Below are positions 57,035-64,000 of a stretch of 64,000 nt of DNA, in pieces. The notes beneath the pieces were generated by a model. The model had not been told where the DNA came from, made no database searches, and saw nothing but the letters and a program-made list of their open reading frames with translations. The DNA is taken from assembly GCF_018326005.1 (NCBI RefSeq), contig NZ_AP021903.1:3567501-3631500 (forward strand), given 5' to 3'. How positions within the stretch are numbered: the stretch's first letter is position 1; each line of letters opens with the position of its first letter. A program made the position numbers and the translations under genes. The DNA is from Pseudomonas sp. Seg1. GTDB lineage: Bacteria; Pseudomonadota; Gammaproteobacteria; Pseudomonadales; Pseudomonadaceae.

Positions 57035-57829
57035 TCATTTTAAGTGTGGGCCAGATAAAGCGTAGCGGCTTGCCTCTGCCATCAAGTCATCGCACATAGG
57101 ATTCGCCTTGAGGACGTGTGCAGCCGGGTCGATTATCGACAAACCCAGCGACGTCTCTTCTGTGGCGCAAGTCCAGACTTCTCCCATAGGCCCGACAATC
57201 TGGCTTTCACCTCGGAATGTCGCCTCTTCCCCTTCATACATTTCCACACCCGTACGATTGGCACAGATAAGCGGAGTGGCGTTTTCCATTGCGCGAATGC
57301 GCGCAAGCTGGGTTGTCCAAGGCCCACCATAGTTGGCTGGACAACACAGTAACTGCGCACCTTCGCGCACCAACAGGCGAGCGGCTTCTGGCATCCAAAG
57401 GTCGAAACAGGTCAGAACACCGAAACGGCAGAATCCGTCATCGAAACACTCCAATGAATCGCCTGGGGTGAAGATCAGCTTTTCTATACGAGACAGGTGG
57501 CACTTGCGTTGCTTGCCCAGCCAGCGTCCTCGCGATACGACAATCGCCGTATTGTAGATTTGATCGCCGTCACGCTCGGCGATACCCGCAATCAGCGTTG
57601 CATTCTTCTCCGCCGAAAGTTGCAGTAAGAATTGCGCCGTCGGCCCATCGAGCGGCGATTCAGCATGAAGAGACAATGCCTCACGCGAGTCGTGAAAGTA
57701 GCCGATGGTGCAAAGCTCGGGCATTACCAAGAGATCAAATTGTGCCGAGCCAACCGCATCGCGAATTTTATTGAAATTTGCGGCTGGGTCACCAAATGAA
57801 ACCGGGTACTGCAAAAAAGCGGTCAGCAT
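57035..57829 (-). CDS. Carbon-nitrogen hydrolase (nitrilase superfamily)
   Basis: A 264-residue protein starting MLTAFLQYPVSFGDPAANFN. The catalytic triad is Glu in VMPELCTIGYF, Lys in QRKCHLSRIEKLIF and Cys in GVLTCFDLWMPEAARL. An amidase or nitrilase of unknown substrate. The start has no strong ribosome site. Confidence 0.92.
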   Translation of the reverse strand: MLTAFLQYPVSFGDPAANFNKIRDAVGSAQFDLLVMPELCTIGYFHDSREALSLHAESPLDGPTAQFLLQLSAEKNATLIAGIAERDGDQIYNTAIVVSRGRWLGKQRKCHLSRIEKLIFTPGDSLECFDDGFCRFGVLTCFDLWMPEAARLLVREGAQLLCCPANYGGPWTTQLARIRAMENATPLICANRTGVEMYEGEEATFRGESQIVGPMGEVWTCATEETSLGLSIIDPAAHVLKANPMCDDLMAEASRYALSGPHLK

Positions 57830-58211
57830 GAATTCTTACAACCATTTTTGGGGGGGATCTGAGCCCGGGATTATCTTCCCTTGGAAGGCGTCAAGTTTGG
57901 ACTATTTCTTTACCGAATGTCAGGCAAGCCACCCAATTCGCATCAGATCAGTCGACCGCCTGGAAATACCGAAGTGAGCTCGGGCTGGCAACGGCGAGGG
58001 TTATTTGACGAGGCGTTTTTCTTTTGATGGGCGATAGCCGAAGTAAGAGCTGTGGCATTTGCTGAAATGGCTTGGCGAAACGAACCCGCATGCAACCAAC
58101 ACTGCCACCTGCGACAACTCGCTCAGGCTATCATCAGCCTGCTTCACCGAGTCCGGGTTACTCGTTGTGCAGCAACGGCTACCCGTTATGGTTGTATTAA
58201 AAACTTTTCAA
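57830..58211. other. Intergenic region between nitrilase gene and Rhs island
   Basis: No gene or clear signal is seen. Composition shifts towards AT near the right end, marking the boundary to the Rhs-associated island. Confidence 0.4.
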
Positions 58212-58808
58212 CTAACCTAACTGGAGAAAAAACGCACCACACCCGGTTCCTTTCTTATCTGAAAAATTATCATCCAGAAAAAGATATCCCATACCATCGG
58301 ACAATATACCTTTGTTATTGGGCAGAGAGATGTCTATATCCCCACCATAAATAGACAACCGTCTGCGTCCTATATTTGATGACATGGATGGCTGCAACCA
58401 CGCGTCTATGCCATCAAGTTTAGACGCCAAATTTTCATCATCATCAGAGTCAGGATTCGACGAAAGTAGAACTCTTCCACAATCCAATAAATTATTGGAC
58501 GCTCCTATTCGTTCTTCGCTGGATCGGACATATCCTATAACAACAGCTTCAGACACTCCATTCAGAGCTCTTAGCTTCCTGTAATGGACTACCTCTCCCG
58601 GCAGGTACGGTATAAAAATCGAGATCCAATAATCTTCATTCATTAGCGCATCTGCAAACCATGAACCAGGAAAGGAGATTAGATGTGTAAGTGGCTGTCC
58701 ATCTGTCGAGTGAGGCCAAACTACATCGCTCGGCAGATAGACTCCTCCGCCAGCATAGGCGTCGGCTTTCGTAGGCACTTCTTGGGTAAAAACCAACTCA
58801 TTAAACAT
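58212..58808 (-). CDS. DUF1963 (YwqG-like) immunity-type protein
   Basis: A 198-residue protein starting MFNELVFTQEVPTKADAYAG. Features GGGVYLPSDVVWPHSTDGQP, THLISFPGSWF, IFIPYLPG and GYLFLDDN fit the DUF1963 fold, frequent among immunity proteins to polymorphic toxins. It is AT-rich and lies at the far end of the Rhs island. Its cognate toxin is not present, so it is an orphan. Confidence 0.7.
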   Translation of the reverse strand: MFNELVFTQEVPTKADAYAGGGVYLPSDVVWPHSTDGQPLTHLISFPGSWFADALMNEDYWISIFIPYLPGEVVHYRKLRALNGVSEAVVIGYVRSSEERIGASNNLLDCGRVLLSSNPDSDDDENLASKLDGIDAWLQPSMSSNIGRRRLSIYGGDIDISLPNNKGILSDGMGYLFLDDNFSDKKGTGCGAFFLQLG

Positions 58809-58980
58809 CTGTATCTCTCCGGTAATTTATTGGTCACAGCAGCAGTTAAGCGAATTTACATATTGGCCAGAGCGTTTGCGCAGGCGCCTGGCCTGCGAAG
58901 CCGACATTCGAGACTGACGGACGGCTCGTTGCCAAACGTCCATTTGCCGTTTAGAGGGTTTATCCGTTGCAGCATTAACG

Positions 58981-59337
58981 TCAGTTATCCAAGAATGTTA
59001 GTAACTGTGTAATCACGGATTCACCAGAAGAGGCCAATACCACCCTAATCTCGGCAGAACTTCCACTAGCAGACACTATGCCCCTACCAAGCACTTCTCC
59101 ACCGGAAGTACACAAATCCAAGTAAACAATAAAATTCCCGGCATCAATTTCCTCTCCATCGAATACAAGTTCTACTTCACCAGGAAGAAATGTGACATAG
59201 GCGCTGAATTTATCGCCCGAATACTCGTAGTGACCATAATTTCTTTTTAGTACTATGCCTAGACGTCTCGAAGCCTCTTCGTGAATATCGCCTAAAAACT
59301 TATCAAGAACGTCAAGTATTTCCTGTCGCTCACTCAT
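58981..59337 (-). CDS. Putative immunity protein
   Basis: A 118-residue acidic protein starting MSERQEILDVLDKFLGDIHE. Beta-rich (GEVELVFDGEEIDAGNFIVY). Its ATG overlaps the stop of a toxin-like fragment (TAATG), the usual coupling of a toxin tip with its immunity gene. The family is not recognised. Confidence 0.65.
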   Translation of the reverse strand: MSERQEILDVLDKFLGDIHEEASRRLGIVLKRNYGHYEYSGDKFSAYVTFLPGEVELVFDGEEIDAGNFIVYLDLCTSGGEVLGRGIVSASGSSAEIRVVLASSGESVITQLLTFLDN

Positions 59338-59531
59338 TATTTTGTCACCCTGTGGATAATCGATTTCAGTACGCCATTGGTCAGTGGGGGATTCTCTCTG
59401 GTACTCGCCCACTCTTTCAGTTTAGAGTCGGGATCAACCTTTTCTCCTTTTCCCTTGCATGACTTTGGAACTGTAGGCTCGGCTAGATCTACCCGAGGGG
59501 CAGCACCATAGCTGATCAGATTTTGAGTAGG
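59337..59531 (-). pseudogene. Orphan toxin C-terminus (detached Rhs tip)
   Basis: The open frame has no start codon. It reads PTQNLISYGAAPRVDLAEPT and continues with many Lys for 64 residues. It begins straight after a stop at 59532 and ends coupled to the immunity gene. It is the remnant of a displaced toxin domain. Confidence 0.6.
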
Positions 59532-59971
59532 TCACCGTAAAAAAACATATCATCAAATGAGAAAATGACTTTCGAACTCTTGGGAATTAGCAGTAATGAA
59601 TTTTCATCAGAAGGGTAAAAAAAATCATTCCAAGATTTTAAAAAAACTTCACGTGGGACAATTCCTGCCGAGGACCGCCCCCAAAAAAACCATATGAAAT
59701 CAGGAAAGCTCAGTCGTTCCACAAAGAATTTTAAAGGCTCAGACTTACATTCAAAGTCCAAAGCAACCTTCTCTTGCAGTTTGAAAGCATTGTTATCCAG
59801 CCCCATCAAGTCTTTAACTGGAATGAACGTATCCCACAGTCGTTGTGATTCCAGAGTTCCAAATAAGACTATTCTTTTCTTATCACTATCAGATAATAGG
59901 CAGTCCAGAGCATTGAACCGCCAGGCGATCGGATAGACATCTTCATCTATTTGATATTTATTCTTACTCAT
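59516..59971 (-). CDS. Putative immunity protein
   Basis: A 151-residue AT-rich protein starting MSKNKYQIDEDVYPIAWRFN. Aromatic-rich middle (LSFPDFIWFFWGRSS). It overlaps the frame of the toxin fragment below. Family not recognised; assigned from island context. Confidence 0.6.
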   Translation of the reverse strand: MSKNKYQIDEDVYPIAWRFNALDCLLSDSDKKRIVLFGTLESQRLWDTFIPVKDLMGLDNNAFKLQEKVALDFECKSEPLKFFVERLSFPDFIWFFWGRSSAGIVPREVFLKSWNDFFYPSDENSLLLIPKSSKVIFSFDDMFFYGDLLKI

Positions 59972-60153
59972 GACATATATGTCCTGCGCCGTCTGTTTTT
60001 ACCTTCACTCCAGCTCTTCCACTTCGTTAAAGGTGACAGATTTATATAATGAAAAATGATGCAAAAATAAAAAGTACAGGAAGCAAAAATCGTATTCTGC
60101 GACTACTTGCCCGAATTTCAGAAGGCGACTTCGAGAAAAAGATTTTTTTCAAG

Positions 60154-60861
60154 TTAATAAATTGGAAGTTTAGATGGATCATCAACCATTATCCACTCTG
60201 CGAACTCTCCAGCAATACCGCCAAACTCGTCAAAAAAACAACTTAAGTCACCAGAAAAAACATCAAACGCGCCATGTCCATATTCGCCTGAAATTTTCGC
60301 GATCGCGACATATTGGCAGGTATTTTTGAAAAAACTGTATACATCTTGGCATATGAACAACTCATCACTCTGCAAAAAAACAGTCAGTATGGGAGGCGTA
60401 GTTTTTTCCACGCTTCGATGCCTTGAGAGTATTTCATATTTTTTGACATCTATTTCGTATCGTCTATGCGCATTCACTGCGCGCTCGAACTCCCCTTCTT
60501 TATCTCTAAACATAAAGAGCGGCATATAACGAAGTTCTTTATTTGATGGCGATTGCAGTTTTCCATTAATATCAATGTAGTAACACCTAGCAATTAACGA
60601 CTTAATCGCCGCGAAGCCCTGTGTAGTTCTATCGAAACCAATGGAACCATTTTGATCTCCAGAGGCTAGCAGTGCGAAATCGTCATCAATTCCTGCCGGG
60701 ATACTCCTAATACGACTGCTAGTGAACTTTTTGAAAGTATCGAATTTTGCCCGATAACAAATAATTTTGTAGTTCTTCACACTCCCCCCCGGACAAATGA
60801 ATATTCTCAACTCACTTTTTCTGTTCTTTGCATGAACATGTGGAATACTGGAATCTATCAA
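60154..60861 (-). CDS. Hypothetical protein of the Rhs island
   Basis: A 235-residue protein starting MIDSSIPHVHAKNRKSELRI. Mixed alpha/beta, basic in the middle (YEIDVKKYEILSRHRSVEKT), acidic at the C-terminus (GAFDVFSGDLSCFFDEFGG). Could be an immunity protein; no family recognised. The gap 59972-60153 shows only AT-rich sequence and no supported gene. Confidence 0.55.
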   Translation of the reverse strand: MIDSSIPHVHAKNRKSELRIFICPGGSVKNYKIICYRAKFDTFKKFTSSRIRSIPAGIDDDFALLASGDQNGSIGFDRTTQGFAAIKSLIARCYYIDINGKLQSPSNKELRYMPLFMFRDKEGEFERAVNAHRRYEIDVKKYEILSRHRSVEKTTPPILTVFLQSDELFICQDVYSFFKNTCQYVAIAKISGEYGHGAFDVFSGDLSCFFDEFGGIAGEFAEWIMVDDPSKLPIY

Positions 60862-60925
60862 AGACAGACTGGATTTAAATAGTATTAAAAACGTGATCTG
60901 CCCCTTAAAAACTCCACCAGATACA

Positions 60926-61660
60926 TCATTCGTAAAATTGCTTCATGGCAGGCCTGACCAGCAGTGCGTAATCCTTGTTTATTTTCTCCATTTCCAGAAA
61001 AGCTTCATCTTCAATAGCCTGAATCAAGGTCAAGAATTGATTTGACGGCAATTTATCCCTCCACAGATATAAATGACTTAAAGACAGCGGAGAGTTATAA
61101 AGCTCATTGAAACTCCCACAAAGCGCATCAGGAACATCCGACATTATGCCCTTCATATACTTATCCCAATCAGTTGAAGCCTCCTTCCACAACTCATCAA
61201 TATCGTCCCAATCAAGATCTGTTTCTGCCTCGAGAGGCAACTCCAGATTTTGGACCTGCATCACTGCTTCGATCAGAGCGTCAGAAACTTCAATCTGAAA
61301 TTCATCGACGTCCAACCAATACAGCCGAATAGATACATTCGTTATAAGCCTAATCGAATTGGCGTTTTCGTTTAATATTTGTTTACTGATAACTTCGTAA
61401 AGCTCGGAAAATTTACTGATGATAAAACCGGAATCTTTCAGAGCTGCAAGCCTCTGAAAAAAATCGTTTTGCGTCTTGGCGACTCTAACTTCAGAAAAGT
61501 CTGCATCATAATAATAATTTGACCCTCCCTTCATTATCTCAAGGGCTTCTGCTCTTGCGGCATATTTTATATCATCTAGATTTGCAGCAAACCGTTCACC
61601 AAGCAGTTTTCCAGAAAAACAGTCCGTGCTTGCAATAAATATAACGTGATCAAAATTCAT
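60926..61660 (-). CDS. Hypothetical protein of the Rhs island
   Basis: A 244-residue acidic, helical protein starting MNFDHVIFIASTDCFSGKLL. C-terminal half is very acidic (LPLEAETDLDWDDIDELWKE), as in immunity proteins to basic nucleases. Family not recognised. Confidence 0.6.
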   Translation of the reverse strand: MNFDHVIFIASTDCFSGKLLGERFAANLDDIKYAARAEALEIMKGGSNYYYDADFSEVRVAKTQNDFFQRLAALKDSGFIISKFSELYEVISKQILNENANSIRLITNVSIRLYWLDVDEFQIEVSDALIEAVMQVQNLELPLEAETDLDWDDIDELWKEASTDWDKYMKGIMSDVPDALCGSFNELYNSPLSLSHLYLWRDKLPSNQFLTLIQAIEDEAFLEMEKINKDYALLVRPAMKQFYE

Positions 61661-61743
61661 TTAGCGACCTGCTGAACACATAGGAGCCGAGCGTTCCTGG
61701 TGTTGATAACAACTGATAAAGCATTCACACCTCCCTCGCAGAG

Positions 61744-62310
61744 CTAATCCACAACACTTTTTCGACTTAGAGAAAACACATCGACAGACGAATTCTCAAG
61801 TAGCGCCTCAAAGGCATCAGCTCCGTTATCTTTTATATAACTAAGCTCAGAATCAAATATCGGAACAAGCCACGCAAAAATACAGCTGACATCATCCCTG
61901 CCAACACCTTCATGAGAAAAAGATTCATCTCCAAAAAAAACTGGGGGCTTGACCCATACGGCGGAAAAAAGGTGATTCTCAAAAACAACTCCTTCCCTTT
62001 GGACCAATTGATTATTCAATAATGCATAATTCGAAGCAAGTGCATCGTCTGCAAACTGTTTCACTATTGCTACCGCGTTCTTTGGAACCTCATGCTGATC
62101 AACAGATAGCAATAGCTCATGAAATATTATTTGTGGGGAAACGGCGGACTTAAGTCCTACATTCGAAAGTCCTAATGTGCAGAATGATACGACACCCTCT
62201 ACACTCCCATCCCGACACTCAACGATTTGATAGGGATGCGCATCTTCAGAAAAACTCCATCCTTTTGAAATTTTTCCAAAATTTTTCTCGATGTGTTCAA
62301 TAACGCTCAC
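61744..62310 (-). CDS. SUFU-domain immunity protein
   Basis: A 188-residue protein from a GTG at 62310 (SVIEHIEKNFGKISKGWSFS) with GAAGGA upstream. Features of the suppressor-of-fused fold seen in bacterial immunity proteins are PYQIVECRDGSVEGVVSFCT, GLKSAVSPQIIFHELLLSVD and FFGDESFSHEGVGRDDV. GTGA overlap with a toxin remnant. Confidence 0.78.
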   Translation of the reverse strand: MSVIEHIEKNFGKISKGWSFSEDAHPYQIVECRDGSVEGVVSFCTLGLSNVGLKSAVSPQIIFHELLLSVDQHEVPKNAVAIVKQFADDALASNYALLNNQLVQREGVVFENHLFSAVWVKPPVFFGDESFSHEGVGRDDVSCIFAWLVPIFDSELSYIKDNGADAFEALLENSSVDVFSLSRKSVVD

Positions 62311-62534
62311 TTTCGATTTCCTTCTCTGCGGTTGCAGGATGCGCATTTTAGAATGACGCCCGCCGAATAATTGTCGAGAACCTCTTTTCGACTCGCGCCG
62401 TCCGGGAAATCCATTATATTAAAAGTTCGGAATGGTAAGCCCATGACCATCAGCGGACCATCCGAACTCAAGACAGAACCTGAAAAGCCTAATCCACTAA
62501 TAACGTCAACAATAAATACGACGCCATTTAAAAG
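62307..62534 (-). pseudogene. Orphan toxin C-terminus with zinc-type CxxC motif
   Basis: The frame starts after a stop and reads VDVISGLGFSGSVLSSDGPL, then MDFPDGASRKEVLDNYSAGV and LKCASCNRREGNRK. The Cys-x2-Cys-Asn-Arg end resembles HNH-type nuclease tips. No start codon fits. It is directly coupled to the SUFU immunity gene, so it is its cognate toxin remnant. Confidence 0.65.
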
Positions 62535-62552
62535 CTAACAGAGACAGTCCTT

Positions 62553-62798
62553 TCACGAGGTTTGAATTACAAACTCTCCCGCCAACAAATCTTCACCGAC
62601 AATATTGCTTTTCAATAAAATATACCCCATATCACCGACAAAAATACTCTTATGGCTAAGTGCCGCTTTATTAAGCCGAGAATTATTGATCTGAAGAACA
62701 TAAGTCAAGCTATCTCGACTCTCATCATCTTGAATCCATGCAGGAATGCCGGCGATCTTAGCGACTCCATTTTCATCGCTATCTTCAAAGCAGCTTTT
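62553..62798 (-). pseudogene. Immunity gene fragment (DUF1963-like C-terminus)
   Basis: The frame reads CFEDSDENGVAKIAGIPAWI and SLTYVLQINNSRLNKAALSH, ending GEDLLAGEFVIQTS. GIPAWIQ followed by a YVLQI strand is the end pattern of DUF1963-like proteins. It opens after a stop at 62799 and lacks any start. Confidence 0.5.
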
Positions 62799-62883
62799 TC
62801 ATATATATTCCTTTAAAGATGAAGCGAGTAGAAGTGGCTTATCCCAGAAGGAATTTCATTTTCAGTGGTGACTGGTTAAAAAT

Positions 62884-63354
62884 CTAGGGTTGCTCATATT
62901 TCTTTATACAGCACTCGAAAATTTTCTCGCCGCAAGTTTCACTATAATCAATAGAGACCTGCGTAGAAAAATCATCACTAATTAATCTAATTTCGTCGCT
63001 TCTGGTTTTATCAAAGTCAAACCCCGTACAAAGCAAAACTCCGCTCTCGACCACGTATGCTCCGCAGTATTTCCAATCCTCATCTACAAGCAAATAGTAT
63101 TTTTGATTTTCGATTGCCGAAAAAGCAAAGCTAAGCGCTTCAACGGATAACGAATACTCTTTGCGCACGCAAGAAATTTCGCGCGCAGCCATCAATACTG
63201 CAATTATACTATCTGTTTCCGGCAAACTTAGAAGCAGCGACTCATCAAAAGATAACCCGACAAGAGAAGCCATCTTCATTTGATACTGACTCAGCACCTT
63301 TTTCCCTTGAGCCTTTCTATAAAGAATTTGTCTTTTATAAGGATCTATGTTCAT
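62884..63354 (-). CDS. Immunity protein of the active Rhs toxin
   Basis: A 156-residue protein starting MNIDPYKRQILYRKAQGKKV. Its ATG overlaps the rhs stop (ATGA), the usual spot for the cognate immunity gene. Mixed alpha/beta, acidic C-terminal half. Family not recognised; role inferred from coupling. Confidence 0.75.
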   Translation of the reverse strand: MNIDPYKRQILYRKAQGKKVLSQYQMKMASLVGLSFDESLLLSLPETDSIIAVLMAAREISCVRKEYSLSVEALSFAFSAIENQKYYLLVDEDWKYCGAYVVESGVLLCTGFDFDKTRSDEIRLISDDFSTQVSIDYSETCGEKIFECCIKKYEQP

Positions 63355-64000
63355 TTGCAGCACCCTTGTTTATAGAAGGCCTTTCCTTTACCGTTGCGCA
63401 ACTGAGGGCGACCATGCTTACTCATCCTTGGGCTTCCGTTATCCTCAAGCTTTACTTTACCTGCCTCCCAATGTGGTTTATCTGGATGACTTACGTCCAT
63501 TGTTTGCTGCTGCACGGATGATTGTCCTTTACCTCCACCTGGTTGTGGTGAGTCGTAACGATACTCCCATCCTGATTTATTTTTGGATTGGCCACTGGGT
63601 TGCTGGCTTGTGGGTATACCGGCTTGCCTCATAGCTTCACGCCGAGCTGCTCTAGATGTACCAAGGGGATTATTTTCGCCACCTAGGGGTTCGTTACTTA
63701 GGCCCCATGGATCTGTCCACAGTACCGGGTTTGGCGCATAGGTATAAAGGTTGATGCCACCCGCGTAGCTGATAGGGTCCTTACTAATAAACCGCCCAAC
63801 CCCCGGATCATAGTACCGATACCGGTTGTAATGCAGCCCCGTCTCATGATCGTGATACTGCCCCTGGAACCTGATCGGGTTCATCACGCCGTGCTGCCGT
63901 GCCCATTCCGAACGCTGTTCAGTCACCCGCCCCCACGCCTTGTACTGTGCGGTCCAGGCCATATTGCCTTGTGAATCCGTAAGTTCCTGCGGGGTGCCGA
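63351..64000 (-). CDS. Rhs-family polymorphic toxin, C-terminal part (runs off the right edge)
   Basis: At least 216 residues. The Rhs core end is clear: GTPQELTDSQGNMAWTAQYK, NPIRFQGQYHDHETGLHYNR, YRYYDPGVGRFISKDPISYA and NPVLWTDPWGL. After this junction the toxin tip (about 115 residues) begins EPLGGENNPLGTSRAARREA and contains DSPQPGGGKGQSSVQQQTMD and SHPDKPHWEAGKVK, like the polymorphic toxin type 24 (Ntox24) group. Probably secreted by a type VI system and processed at the DPWGL junction. Confidence 0.9.
   Translation of the reverse strand, partial: GTPQELTDSQGNMAWTAQYKAWGRVTEQRSEWARQHGVMNPIRFQGQYHDHETGLHYNRYRYYDPGVGRFISKDPISYAGGINLYTYAPNPVLWTDPWGLSNEPLGGENNPLGTSRAARREAMRQAGIPTSQQPSGQSKNKSGWEYRYDSPQPGGGKGQSSVQQQTMDVSHPDKPHWEAGKVKLEDNGSPRMSKHGRPQLRNGKGKAFYKQGCCK

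Overview
The window looks like a chromosome segment of a Pseudomonas of the P. fluorescens group. The reasons are a GC-rich core, tandem GTGGGAGCTGGCTTGCC-type repeats typical of that group, and familiar Pseudomonas housekeeping genes. Three parts can be told apart.

(1) Positions 1 to about 37.8 kb are most of a lambda-like, siphovirus-type prophage; its left end lies outside the window. Late genes run leftward on the minus strand: small and large terminase, portal, minor head protein, scaffold, capsid, connectors, tail terminator, tail tube with an Ig-like domain, a lambda-type G/GT tail chaperone with a GGGAAAG slippery site, and the tape measure protein. The early right operon is also on the minus strand: Cro, a Rha/KilAC regulator, a DUF1376 protein, a DnaC-like loader, NinB, NinG and a probable Q-position gene followed by a PR'-like promoter and terminator. 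The immunity region (22.0-24.1 kb) has three operators between cro and cI and two more over a PL promoter. The CI-like repressor is short and probably read from a leaderless mRNA. Two genes of uncertain role sit behind it in the rexAB position. The PL operon runs rightward with a nut-like site, two structured RNA elements, many tiny overlapping genes, a Sak4-like ATPase split by a frameshift, an exonuclease, several minus-strand morons, a cargo patch (fimbrial adhesin, broken sensor kinase, HEPN-like gene), a DNA methyltransferase and the integrase. The integrase is followed by the 3' part of a tRNA-Ser, which marks the attachment site. Next to the terminase are an Acb2-type anti-CBASS protein and an HslV-like Ntn hydrolase.

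(2) From 37.8 to 57.8 kb is host chromosome. It starts with a KefB/C remnant and a divergent signalling cluster of two double-domain KaiC-like ATPases, a histidine kinase and a response regulator. Then come an EamA exporter with a divergent AraC regulator, a DUF2625 protein, a 2OG-Fe(II) oxygenase, a periplasmic cupin, a LysR regulator beside a glutathione S-transferase and a RidA protein, rlhA (23S rRNA hydroxycytidine synthase), tRNA-Gln, a periplasmic alpha/beta hydrolase, two DUF6124-like paralogues and a nitrilase-family hydrolase.

(3) From 58.2 kb to the right edge is an AT-rich Rhs locus on the minus strand. The 3' end of an rhs gene enters from the right with its toxin tip, followed by its likely immunity gene and a row of orphan immunity-type genes. 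Two detached toxin C-termini are still coupled to their immunity genes, and one immunity gene is broken. This is the record of repeated toxin-tip replacement.
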